Positions 8,436 through 16,860 of a DNA stretch of 64,000 bases are shown one piece after another; position 1 is the stretch's first letter; every line of letters starts with the position of its first letter. Below the pieces are notes generated by a model, which did no database searches, was not told the origin of the DNA, and saw only the letters and a program-made list of their open reading frames with translations. A program made the position numbers and the translations under genes. This DNA is from Castellaniella sp. (GTDB lineage Bacteria > Pseudomonadota > Gammaproteobacteria > Burkholderiales > Burkholderiaceae_B). Location of the stretch: positions 1 to 64,000 of the forward strand of contig JAHRWZ010000049.1 of NCBI GenBank assembly GCA_019104865.1, read 5' to 3'.

Positions 8436-9083
8436 TTAGTTCTTCCTTAGCACGATGTGGGTTGCGGATTCGGTTGGCACGTGCTCGATGCAACGAAATC
8501 CTAGGCTTGGCAGGTCAAGTCCTGCGAACAAAGATTCACCCGATCCGAGCAATACCGGGGATATCGCCAGGTGCATCTCGTCGATCAAGCCAGCGCGCAA
8601 ATACTCGCGAATAGTCGCCACGCCACCCCCTAGACGCACATCCCTGCCGTTTGCTTCTCGGCGGGCTTGAGCGTAAGCGGACTCAATGCCGTCGGTGACA
8701 AAATAAAAGGTAGTGCCACCTTTCATCTCCAGCGGCGCGCGGGGATGATGGGTTAACACGAACACGGGGACATGGTACGGAGGCTCCTCTCCCCACCAGC
8801 CTTTCCACTCGTCGTCCAACCATGGTCCACGGATTGGGCCGAACATGTTCCGGCCCAGGATCCAGGCGCCGACGTTCACAAAGCCGCGGGCAGCAAAATC
8901 TTCGTCTGGACCAGCTACGCCTTTGCTTTCGTCTCCCATCATGCGTTGGAACGTGCGAGTGCCGAAGAACCATTGATGTAGCGTCTGCGCGCGCTCACCC
9001 ATTGGATTTTCCAGGCTCTGGTTCATGCCTGCTCCAAAGCCATCGAGCGATATGGTGAAGCCTTTTACCTTTAGTTCGGACAT
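8436..9083 (-). CDS. Dihydrofolate-reductase-like (RibD C-terminal domain) protein
   Basis: This 215-residue protein belongs to the RibD_C / DHFR-like oxidoreductase family (probable NAD(P)H-dependent, substrate unknown). Recognisable parts are KGFTISLDGFGAG at the N-terminus, GAWILGRNMFGPIRGPW, the nucleotide-binding DVRLGGGVATIREYLRAGLI and DEMHLAISPVLLGSGESLF. The ATG at 9081-9083 is preferred over the GTG at 9086 because AAGGAG lies 5 nt upstream of it. A second family member follows at 9317, also on this strand. Confidence 0.88.
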   Translation of the reverse strand: MSELKVKGFTISLDGFGAGMNQSLENPMGERAQTLHQWFFGTRTFQRMMGDESKGVAGPDEDFAARGFVNVGAWILGRNMFGPIRGPWLDDEWKGWWGEEPPYHVPVFVLTHHPRAPLEMKGGTTFYFVTDGIESAYAQARREANGRDVRLGGGVATIREYLRAGLIDEMHLAISPVLLGSGESLFAGLDLPSLGFRCIEHVPTESATHIVLRKN

Positions 9084-9316
9084 CACATCTCCTTGTAGCC
9101 TGCGTCCAGATTCCTACTGGTCGCAGGCAGACTCCCTGTTTTGGCGCGAATCGGCGAACCCCGCTGTAAGACTCTCAATGCAAGGTAACCGGGGGCGATT
9201 CGGTCCCTGTAATGACCCAATACTTCCTGCTCAGTTTATGCGGCTAAGGCAAATGCCCGGCTCACGGAAATGAAGATGGAGTGCGGATAGAGTCGAGGAA
9301 TTCGTGGGGAACTGCC

Positions 9317-9985
9317 TCAGTCCGCCCCGCGTACCAGTTTCGCGCGCCTTTCCACTTCCTTCGCGCTCGGCTTGGTCTGCGAAAACGATCCGAGCGGGAC
9401 GTCGCCGGCTGGCACGTAGGTGCTCATCACAACGCCGGTAGTCGAGGTTTGCGAAGCGACAAGGCGCAGCGCAGCGGGCTTCGCGCCAGCTTCGAACAGC
9501 CGCTTACCGCACCCGAGCACGACGGGGAAGGTCCACACGTTGTACTCGTCGATCAGCGATGCGCCCTGCAACGTCTGGATCAGGTTGCCGCTGCCGATGA
9601 TCTGCAGGTCTTGTCCTGGCTCTGCCTTGAGCGCCGCGACCGCCGAGATAACGTCGCCGCGTAGGAGCGTTGCGTTGTTCCAATACAGCTTCTCCAGCGT
9701 GCGCGAGGCGACGTACTTCCTGGTCGCATTGAAGGTCCGCGCAATCGGGTCGTCGACTGGCTGGTACGGCCAGTGCGCCTCGAAGATCTCATAGGTCCTG
9801 CGACCGAGTACGAGCTCACGGTCCTTAGCGTCGAAGCCGTTCATGGAGCGGCCCATGATCTCGTCCCAGTAGCTGAACGTCCAGCCGCCGAAGACGAAAC
9901 TGCCGGAGGGGTCTTCCTCTGGACCGCCCGGCGCCTGCATAACGCCGTCGAGCGAGACGAAGGTGGATGCGATGAGCTTTCTCAT
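9317..9985 (-). CDS. Dihydrofolate-reductase-like (RibD C-terminal domain) protein, second copy
   Basis: This 222-residue DHFR-fold protein has MRKLIASTFVSLDGVMQAPG at its start, LVLGRRTYEIFEAHWPYQP, LQIIGSGNLIQTL and DEYNVWTFPVVLGCGKRLF. The start at 9983-9985 has GGAG 7 nt upstream; a 12-codon longer frame lacks a site. It is only distantly similar to the neighbour at 8436, so the pair is not a recent duplication. The gene lies inside the region bracketed by the 180-bp repeats. Such proteins are often annotated as deaminase-reductases, but the substrate is unknown. Confidence 0.88.
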   Translation of the reverse strand: MRKLIASTFVSLDGVMQAPGGPEEDPSGSFVFGGWTFSYWDEIMGRSMNGFDAKDRELVLGRRTYEIFEAHWPYQPVDDPIARTFNATRKYVASRTLEKLYWNNATLLRGDVISAVAALKAEPGQDLQIIGSGNLIQTLQGASLIDEYNVWTFPVVLGCGKRLFEAGAKPAALRLVASQTSTTGVVMSTYVPAGDVPLGSFSQTKPSAKEVERRAKLVRGAD

Positions 9986-10110
9986 GGGGCGACTCCGTGG
10001 GTTGAGAGGATCGAGCACCCCACAATTCTACGCACTTGCTTCTGCCACAGCGCGGTGCCCGAACTCCGCGAAACGGCCGTCGTTGGCTTGAGAATGCCAG
10101 TTGGGCGGAT

Positions 10111-10290
10111 GTCCGATTCTGGCCGAAAGCAGCCGCTCACGTTGAACAATCCGGAAAGTTCAGAACTAAGCTGTGGAAAGTACGGAAAATTCAGAACTCA
10201 ACGACCAGGTTGTTCGAAATTCAATAGTGATTTTCCTGTAACGTACTGATTTCAAAGAGGCGGCGGTTCAGGGCTCAGTGGCGTTCGACA
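10111..10290. repeat. 180-bp direct repeat, right copy (probable mobile-element end)
   Basis: This partners 6642-6821 at about 91% identity, in the same orientation and without gaps. It again begins near a GGCCGAAAGCAG core, has two AAAGTTCAGAAC / AAATTCAGAACT sub-repeats and ends in CTCAGTGGCGTTCGACA. The reverse complement of that end, TGTCGAACGCCACTGAG, differs by one base from the sequence at 866-882. Right of the repeat the sequence passes directly into the carotenoid oxygenase gene. Confidence 0.85.
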
Positions 10291-10370
10291 GCTGGCCGGG
10301 TGCCCGCCTCAGTTTACTTTCCGCCGGGGCTACAGGACAATGCAGCGACAGCCCCCTATCCGGAGCCCGG

Positions 10371-11798
10371 ATGACGCAAGCCGCCCCGCCTTCTGGACAG
10401 CCATGGCTTTCGGGCCTGGCCGCCACCCTCGAAATCGAGCATGATTATCGTCCGCGCGTGGCAGGCCGGTTGCCTGCCGCCCTGCGCGGCACACTCTACC
10501 GCAACGGTCCGGGGCGCTTCGACCGGAGCGGCATGCGCAAGCGGCACCTGCTTGACGGCGACGGCATGATCCAGGCCTTCGATTTTGACGGGGATGGTGT
10601 GCGTTATCGCAACCGCTACGTGCGCACCGTGAAATTCCTCGAGGAGCAACAGGTGGGCCGCTATACCCGGCCGACCTGGACTACGCGCGCACCCGGCGGC
10701 CCCTGGCGCAACGCGGGCAATCGCATCCGCTCGCAGGCGGGCGTCACCGTGCTGCTCAAGAACGACCGCCTATACGCCTTCGACGAGGTCGGCCAGCCCT
10801 ACGGACTTGATCCGCGCACGCTCCAGACGCTCGGCGAACAGGTGCTCGGGCCCGCCGGGGTGTCCCTGGACTACAAGGCTCACACCAAGACGGACCCGAA
10901 TACCGGCGACTGGGTGCTGGTCGCCTTCCAGCACGGCCTGCGCAACCACATCCATCTGGTGGAACACGCGGCCGACGGCACACTGAGACGCCACCAGCGT
11001 ATCGTCTCGCCGCGCGCTTCCTACATCCACGACTGGTTCCTGACTGAACACCACGTCCTGATCCTGCTGCATCCGATCGAGTTGTCCCTGCCGGGTTACC
11101 TCGCGGGCCTGCGCAGCTTCACGGAAAGCCTCCACTGGGATGCATCCCGCGGCAACCTGCTGCTGGTGATTGACCGGTCGGGGCAGGCCCCCGTCAGCAT
11201 CCTCGAGGCGCCCGCCAGCTTCATGTGGCACAGCCTGAACGCCTACGAGCAGGGCGGGGCGATCGTGGCGGATTTCGTCGGCTACGACGCGCCCGACCAT
11301 TTCATCGGCGAACAGGCGGCATTTCGGCAAATCATGACGGGTGCCATAGGCGAGGCTCGCCATCCCGGCCTGCTGCGCCGCTACGTGATTGATCCGGTGC
11401 GTCGGCGGATCACCGAGGACATCCTCTGCGAGCGCAATTGCGAATTTCCCATCGTTGACCCGTGCGCCGCCACACGCGTCCACCGGTATGCCTACGTCAC
11501 CACCGCGCCCGGGCCGTCGGTATTCCACAGCGGCCTGGCGCGCGTCGACACGGCCGACGGCCGCGCCGAAGTCATCGATCTGGGGCCCCGGACCCATCTG
11601 GGCGAGCCGATATTCGTCGCCGATCCGGCGGCGCGGGACGAGCGCGGATGGCTGCTTTCCCTGGGCCTGGATGGCGACAGCGGAACGTCCTTCCTAGGCG
11701 TCTTTGCCAGCGACGCACTGGCCGACGGACCGGTGGCGCGCATCTGGCTGGAGCACCCCACGCCGCTGAGCTTTCACGGATACTGGCAATCGGCATGA
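10371..11798 (+). CDS. Carotenoid cleavage oxygenase (RPE65 / lignostilbene dioxygenase family)
   Basis: This 475-residue non-heme iron dioxygenase cleaves a C=C bond of a carotenoid or a stilbene-type compound. The four iron-binding histidines are visible: His171 (DYKAHTKTDP), His220 (SYIHDWF), His287 (FMWHSLNAYE) and His469 (LSFHGYWQ). The N-terminal LRGTLYRNGPGRF and LDGDGMIQAF are family hallmarks. The frame is open back to 10278 inside the repeat, but the ATG at 10371 has GGAG 5 nt upstream. Its stop overlaps the next ATG (ATGA). No phytoene or lycopene genes lie in the window, so the substrate cannot be read from context. Confidence 0.9.
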   Translation: MTQAAPPSGQPWLSGLAATLEIEHDYRPRVAGRLPAALRGTLYRNGPGRFDRSGMRKRHLLDGDGMIQAFDFDGDGVRYRNRYVRTVKFLEEQQVGRYTRPTWTTRAPGGPWRNAGNRIRSQAGVTVLLKNDRLYAFDEVGQPYGLDPRTLQTLGEQVLGPAGVSLDYKAHTKTDPNTGDWVLVAFQHGLRNHIHLVEHAADGTLRRHQRIVSPRASYIHDWFLTEHHVLILLHPIELSLPGYLAGLRSFTESLHWDASRGNLLLVIDRSGQAPVSILEAPASFMWHSLNAYEQGGAIVADFVGYDAPDHFIGEQAAFRQIMTGAIGEARHPGLLRRYVIDPVRRRITEDILCERNCEFPIVDPCAATRVHRYAYVTTAPGPSVFHSGLARVDTADGRAEVIDLGPRTHLGEPIFVADPAARDERGWLLSLGLDGDSGTSFLGVFASDALADGPVARIWLEHPTPLSFHGYWQSA

Positions 11799-12259
11799 CT
11801 CCTCGTACTTCTTTCGCCACCCCGATCCACGGCCTCGCATGTATGCTGCTCGTCACGGCCCTTGCCTGGCTCTCGCCGGCCTACGCGGCGGACCTCCACA
11901 TCCAGGTGATGGGCGCCCGCAGCGCGGGGGGCCACATCGCCATCGCGCTGTTCGCCGCACCCGGGGCGGGATTTCCCTTTGACGACCGTTTGGCGTTCCA
12001 CCGCGTGCGCGTGCCTGTCGACGAGGCCAGCGGCCTGTGCGCCACCACGATCCAGGATCTGCCCGAGGGCCGGTATGCCGTTGCCCTCTACCATGACGTC
12101 GACGACAGTGGCACGCTTGAAACCAGCCTGTTGGGCCGACCCAAGAAACCCTACGGGTATTCCAACAACCCCAAGCCCGCGATGCGCGCCGCACGCTTCG
12201 AAGAAGCCCGCTTCGAATTGCCCAGGGATGGCACGTCGATTGCCATCGAGCTGCAGTAA
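11795..12259 (+). CDS. DUF2141-domain exported protein
   Basis: This 154-residue protein has an N-terminal signal peptide (hydrophobic LACMLLVTALAWLSPAYA, likely cleavage before ADLHIQV) and a DUF2141 beta-rich domain: GHIAIALFAAP, LPEGRYAVALYHDVDDSGTL, and KKPYGYSNNPKP. The family is periplasmic or secreted and of unknown function. The ATG overlaps the carotenoid-oxygenase stop, so the two genes are translationally coupled and may act on the same lipid-soluble material. That link is inferred from coupling only. Confidence 0.88.
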   Translation: MTPRTSFATPIHGLACMLLVTALAWLSPAYAADLHIQVMGARSAGGHIAIALFAAPGAGFPFDDRLAFHRVRVPVDEASGLCATTIQDLPEGRYAVALYHDVDDSGTLETSLLGRPKKPYGYSNNPKPAMRAARFEEARFELPRDGTSIAIELQ

Positions 12260-12365
12260 GGCGGCCTTGGAATAAATTACCCGAACATCTTGCCATGAAT
12301 CTCAAGGTCTAGGGATGATCTTATTATTAAATTGATTACTTGTCCCCGGGAAGAAAAATATAACA

Positions 12366-12623
12366 AACCCCATCGTTGATCTTCAACACCCGACCAAAAA
12401 AACCCCACTGGCGTTAGCCGAGTAAATTCGTCGGCAGCATGCCGATAACCATGAGTTCAAAATCAACATCTGGACGGGTGCTTCCACGGCGCTCGAGCTT
12501 GATGGCGCCTTGGCCGAGGTCGATGGTAAACAGCCAAATCGCGGCCAGCACACCCTGCATATTCTCTCCGAGGCGCTCAGCTGGCACGATCGGCTTGAAC
12601 AGACGGGAACCATGAAAAAGTAG
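12366..12623 (+). pseudogene. Acetyl-CoA hydrolase / CoA-transferase gene remnant
   Basis: The forward frame reads PTKKTPLALAE, a TAA stop, IRRQHADNHEFKINIW, then TGASTALELDGALAEVDGKQ, then HTLHILSEALSWHDRLEQTG and TMKK before TAG at 12621. The first part matches residues about 35-85 of class I CoA-transferases; the second matches their extreme C-terminus. The central 380 or so codons are deleted and CAA appears mutated to TAA (12423). A leftward 112-codon frame over the same bases is a shadow. An intact, divergent family member lies at 45440-46948. Confidence 0.72.
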
Positions 12624-13062
12624 GTTCGCTGCGGCCAAGTCCGGCCTCAGAATAGTCGCTCGTTGCGATAAGGAAGCTCTCGAGGTTGCATAAGTATGTT
12701 TCACGGTGATTAAGCCAGACCAAGAAAAACCATTTTTAATATTTTCTAACATGCATTCGACTTTTTATGTTTCGGTGTATGTCGTAGAGATCCAATTTTT
12801 TAGGTTATACCAGGGGGCGTATTATTGGTTACCCCTGATTCATTTCAACGGCAATGAAAATTTTTAGAAATAAATTTGCTGTTCGGTCCTTCTAGGATTC
12901 AGTGGCTTGTTACCGAGCCTTTTGGCTGGTACTGAGCCGGAATCAGTTTTATCTATATGTCCGCCCGTAAACGGTCAACGTATTTCGATTTGGTGGCGAG
13001 TTCCTTGTCTGCGGGTGTCGATTTCTAGTGTCTGCGACACGACCAAAACAGTGAGGGTTCCC
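12624..13062. promoter_or_regulatory. AT-rich leader/promoter region of the capsule operon
   Basis: These 440 bp are visibly more AT-rich than the flanking genes, particularly 12720-12880, with runs such as TTTTTAATATTTTC and AGAAATAAATTTG. No gene is supported. It must hold the promoter of the capsule operon; a TATTAT near 12823 is a possible -10 but no convincing -35 partner was found. AT-richness upstream of a capsule locus suggests horizontal origin or silencing by an H-NS-like protein (inference). Confidence 0.45.
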
Positions 13063-14340
13063 GTGGTAAAGAAGATTGCAGTGTGTGGCCTCGGATATGT
13101 CGGCCTACCCGTGGCAGTGGCATTTTCCAGATGCTTCGATGTCGTCGGCTTCGATGTGGACAAGCGGAGAATCGCACGGCTGAAAGAGGGAGATGACTGG
13201 ACCGGCGAGATCGGACGCGACGTATTGCTTGCGTCGACCTTGCAGTTCACCGATCAGCTGCAGGAATTGCAGGGGTGCGGCTTTTTCGTGGTGGCCGTCC
13301 CGACGCCCGTCGATGAGAAGAATAATCCCGATTTTTCCCTGCTGGTCCGGGCTTGCCAGTCGCTAGGTTCCGTGCTGCGTCCCGGCTGCATCGTGGTGTT
13401 CGAATCGACTGTTCACCCCGGTGCCACGGAAGAAATCTGCGGCCCCGAGCTTGAAAAGGCGTCGGGCCTGCGCTGCGGCATCGACTTCAAGCTCGGCTAC
13501 AGCCCGGAACGGATCAATCCGGGCGACCGCAAGCATCCGCTCGAGAAAATCGTCAAGATCGTCTCCGGTCAGGATGCGGAATCGCTGGAAGTGATTGCCG
13601 GCGTTTACGAACGGATTATTGACGCAGGCGTGCACCGCGCCTCCTCCATCAAGGTGGCCGAGGCGGCAAAAGTGCTAGAGAATACGCAGCGCGATATCAA
13701 TATCGCCCTGATGAACGAGGTGTCGAAGATCTGCGATCTGGTCGGCATTCGCACCTCGGAGGTCCTGGCGGCCGCCGGCACCAAGTGGAACTTCCTGAAG
13801 TTCACGCCGGGCCTGGTGGGCGGCCATTGCATCGGCGTTGATCCGTACTACCTGACGTCCAAAGCCCAGGAACTGGGCTATCACCCCGAAGTCATTTTGT
13901 CGGGCCGTCGTATCAACGACGGCATGGCGTCGCATGTTGCCTCGCGCCTGGTGCAGACCCTGGCGCGCAATGGTCGTCTGAACGTGAAAACCCGTGTTGG
14001 CATCCTGGGCATGACGTTCAAGGAGAACGTCCCCGACATTCGGAACTCGAAGGTCGTCGATCTCTACAACGCTCTTGGCCAATACGGCATTACCCCGGTC
14101 GCTTGTGATCCGATGGCCGATCCGGACCAGATGGAGCATGAGTACGGCATCAAGCTCGTTGGGCGTGACCAGTTCTGCGACATGGACGTCTTGATCCTGG
14201 CTGTGCCGCATGACGAAACCATGGACTCCATCTGGGGCGACCTGCCGCAACTGGTCAAGACCGGCGGGATGGTGTGCGACTTGAAGTCCGTCCTGGACAC
14301 GAAACGGCTTCCGACCGACCTCTCGTACTGGACTCTCTAA
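13063..14340 (+). CDS. tviB: Nucleotide-sugar dehydrogenase TviB (UDP-HexNAc 6-dehydrogenase)
   Basis: This 425-residue cytoplasmic enzyme oxidises UDP-N-acetylhexosamine at C6 with 2 NAD+, giving the uronic acid precursor of a Vi-type polysaccharide. It shows the Rossmann motif IAVCGLGYVGLPVA, ESTVHPGATEEICGP, the catalytic-Cys segment GLVGGHCIGVDPYYLT, and MTFKENVPDIRNSKVVD. The last two match TviB/WbpO. The GTG at 13063 is chosen because GAGG lies 6 nt upstream and it gives the family length; the frame is open upstream to 12907. It opens the capsule operon. Confidence 0.9.
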   Translation: MVKKIAVCGLGYVGLPVAVAFSRCFDVVGFDVDKRRIARLKEGDDWTGEIGRDVLLASTLQFTDQLQELQGCGFFVVAVPTPVDEKNNPDFSLLVRACQSLGSVLRPGCIVVFESTVHPGATEEICGPELEKASGLRCGIDFKLGYSPERINPGDRKHPLEKIVKIVSGQDAESLEVIAGVYERIIDAGVHRASSIKVAEAAKVLENTQRDINIALMNEVSKICDLVGIRTSEVLAAAGTKWNFLKFTPGLVGGHCIGVDPYYLTSKAQELGYHPEVILSGRRINDGMASHVASRLVQTLARNGRLNVKTRVGILGMTFKENVPDIRNSKVVDLYNALGQYGITPVACDPMADPDQMEHEYGIKLVGRDQFCDMDVLILAVPHDETMDSIWGDLPQLVKTGGMVCDLKSVLDTKRLPTDLSYWTL

Positions 14341-14379
14341 GTCCACGCCCGTTACCCATCACTACAGGAGAGACCCTGA

Positions 14380-16860
14380 ATGACTGTCTTTGCCATCGCT
14401 CCGATAGGAACCTGCCGCATCCATACGCCGCTGCGCGATGCCCTGGGACGCTACCCGATCAACTTGCAGCTCGGCCGCAACTACGGTTTTGTGCATACGG
14501 CCGCCGAAGCGCTTCAACAGGCGCGATTCATGTTCGGCCAGGCCGACATACCCGCCGACGTCCAGCGCGTGATCTTCCGGCCTTCGAATGGCGAGCAGGC
14601 TCGCCGCGGCACGCACAAGCCGGCCGACCTGTACATGGTCGAGCTGTCTTCGCGCAAGCTCCTGACCATTGACGGCTTTCCCATCCAATCCAACTACCTG
14701 GTCCGCTATTTCAGCGAGTTCTTCGCCGATCGGGCGCGTACCCGCCAGTTCTGGTCCATGGCCAACGCTCAATGTCTTGTCGAGCGTCGCGCCATGCTGG
14801 ACGAGGATCCGGTCTTCAAGAGCCTCAACGCGGACGACCGAGACTTGCTCGCGCGCATCGTCAGGCGCGATCAGACCGACGAGGAGATCGAGCAGGAAAT
14901 GCGTCAGCTCATCGAGCTGCTGGATAGGGACAAGGTGGTGTTCGTCACGCATGTCAATGCCACTACGCCGGACAACGTGGCTATCGAACAGCGGGCGCAA
15001 CTGATCGCTGCCGTGACCGCCGCCGCCCAGCGCACCGGCGTGCCTTGCTACGATCCGACGCCGCTGATGAACAAGATCGGCCAGGCCGACGCGATGGAGG
15101 ACGGTGGGCTCGACCTGACGCACTACACCCCGGTCTTTGCCGAGCGCCTGTACATGGACTGGTACAAAAACTTCATACGTCCGAGGATGGGCACGTCCAC
15201 CCCGCAGCCTGTGGTGCCAAAACTTGCCGCCGACGAGAGCGTCGAGCGCATCGAGAAGCTCTGGGATTCCGGCGACTTGCGAGACGCCTCGTGCCGCGTG
15301 CGCGAAGTGCTTCGCCGCTACCCCCAGTTGCCCGATCACGTGCTGCTGCTCTCGCGGATCCAGGAAGAACTGGGCGATTACGAGGGCTCGCTGGCGCTGC
15401 TGGGCGGCATGGATGGCGTCCAGGCATCGGGCAGCAAGGCCGAACACATCCTGATGCGAAACAAGTTCAAGCTGGGTTGTCATGACGTGGCGTACTCGTT
15501 GGCGACCAGCCTGCTGGGCGACGAGATCGAAACGCCGGAAATCGTCCGGATCGCGGCGGTGTCCGCTGGCCATCTGGGCTACATGGACGAAAGCCTGGGC
15601 TTCTGGAAGCAGTTGTTCCGTATCTCCTCGCCTCGGGACGCGACGGCGATCGAAGCGGCCGACACGGTGCTTGCGTTGCTGCAGGCCGCCGGCGACATGG
15701 AAGCGGCCATCCGCTGGGTTCATGAGGTCCGCGCGGTGCTCCCCGGTCATGGGCGCGGCTTTGCGGTGCTGTGGCGTGATCGGTTGCTGGCTGGCGACCG
15801 CGACGCGCTGCGGGACCTGGCCTCGGAGCATCCCGCGCTGGAGGACGCCGACGTTCTGGAACTGGTCAAGGAAGCCTCGTGGCGAGGTTGCATCATGGCC
15901 GCGGCAACGCTGGTGGCGTCTTGCGGCCTGGCCAAGAGCGAGCAGGAGGAAATCGGCGCATGGCTGCGGACGCAGTCTTCAACCTGGTCCGAGGAAGGCA
16001 ATCGCGCACTGGAGGAAGGACGCCTGCGCGACGCGGCCGAGCGCGTCTGCGCGCACCGTCTGCTGAACCCCCACGAGCTGGCCGGTGTGCGGGCGCAGCG
16101 GGCGTTTGAGCGCGCGATGCGCTTGGGTGTTCGCGCCGCGCTGGTGGCTGGCAATTACAAGGAAGTGATCGACCTGACCAACCTGGCCATCGACACCCAT
16201 GTGGATTTCCCCGAGCTGCACGCCATGCGCGGCCGCGCCGCCGATGCGCTGGGTGACAAGAAGACCGCGATGCGACATCTGGCGCGGGCCGCCGCTGGCG
16301 AGTCCGCGCCGCTCAGCACCAAGCTGCACTATGCGCGGGTCGCGTTCAACGGTGGCTGGTTCGGTGAAGCCATCGACGCGTACAAGGACGTGCTCGCCCA
16401 TTCGTCCGCCGACCAGAGTGCCAGGGACGAAGCGCAGCGCCAGCTCGGCAGGCTGGGCCCGCGTGCGATTCGCGGCGCCCGCCAGATTCTGTCCCAGGGG
16501 GATCATCAGGCCGCCTGGAACCTGCTCGACCGCGTCGCCCAGTCGTGGCCCGAGATGGAGGAAGTCGCTCACGAAAAGCGGCGCATCCTGGCCTATCTGT
16601 ACGCCGAAGCGCGCGCGCTGGAATCGTCGAGCACGACCGAGCGTCTGGCGCTGGGCGAGCGCATCGTGAATCTCGTGCCCGACGATCCCGTCGGCCTGCG
16701 TTTGGCAGCCGTGGGCGCCATGCGCCTGCGCCGCTTCGAGCAGGCCTTGCCGTACTGGAAAAAACTGCGGGAGCGTTCCGATAGTCCGGCGCAGTTCGAC
16801 CGTTACATCGAGCGCTGCTCGGTGTGGATCGAGAAGCTCAACCGGAGGAAGGCGGCATGA
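14380..16860 (+). CDS. tviD: Vi polysaccharide biosynthesis protein TviD-like
   Basis: This 826-residue protein is close to the 831 of Salmonella TviD. Residues 1-270 look like an SGNH/WcbI-type esterase-acyltransferase domain: block I APIGTCRIHTPL, a possible oxyanion Asn193 in VTHVNATT, and the catalytic dyad DLTH (Asp245, His248). The rest (about 285-820) is a helical TPR-like array rich in Ala, Leu and Arg. TviD in Salmonella is linked to O-acetylation and polymer synthesis. AGGAGAG lies 8 nt before the start, and the stop overlaps the next ATG (ATGA). Confidence 0.82.
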   Translation: MTVFAIAPIGTCRIHTPLRDALGRYPINLQLGRNYGFVHTAAEALQQARFMFGQADIPADVQRVIFRPSNGEQARRGTHKPADLYMVELSSRKLLTIDGFPIQSNYLVRYFSEFFADRARTRQFWSMANAQCLVERRAMLDEDPVFKSLNADDRDLLARIVRRDQTDEEIEQEMRQLIELLDRDKVVFVTHVNATTPDNVAIEQRAQLIAAVTAAAQRTGVPCYDPTPLMNKIGQADAMEDGGLDLTHYTPVFAERLYMDWYKNFIRPRMGTSTPQPVVPKLAADESVERIEKLWDSGDLRDASCRVREVLRRYPQLPDHVLLLSRIQEELGDYEGSLALLGGMDGVQASGSKAEHILMRNKFKLGCHDVAYSLATSLLGDEIETPEIVRIAAVSAGHLGYMDESLGFWKQLFRISSPRDATAIEAADTVLALLQAAGDMEAAIRWVHEVRAVLPGHGRGFAVLWRDRLLAGDRDALRDLASEHPALEDADVLELVKEASWRGCIMAAATLVASCGLAKSEQEEIGAWLRTQSSTWSEEGNRALEEGRLRDAAERVCAHRLLNPHELAGVRAQRAFERAMRLGVRAALVAGNYKEVIDLTNLAIDTHVDFPELHAMRGRAADALGDKKTAMRHLARAAAGESAPLSTKLHYARVAFNGGWFGEAIDAYKDVLAHSSADQSARDEAQRQLGRLGPRAIRGARQILSQGDHQAAWNLLDRVAQSWPEMEEVAHEKRRILAYLYAEARALESSSTTERLALGERIVNLVPDDPVGLRLAAVGAMRLRRFEQALPYWKKLRERSDSPAQFDRYIERCSVWIEKLNRRKAA

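Noticed and set aside
10278..10370. Upstream start for the carotenoid oxygenase inside the direct repeat
   Set aside because: The extra 31 residues come from repeat DNA, are not family-like, and the ATG at 10371 has a ribosome site.
12414..12752. Leftward 112-codon open frame in the AT-rich strip before the capsule locus
   Set aside because: The opposite strand shows a CoA-transferase relic over the same bases, and the leftward frame has no family resemblance or ribosome site.
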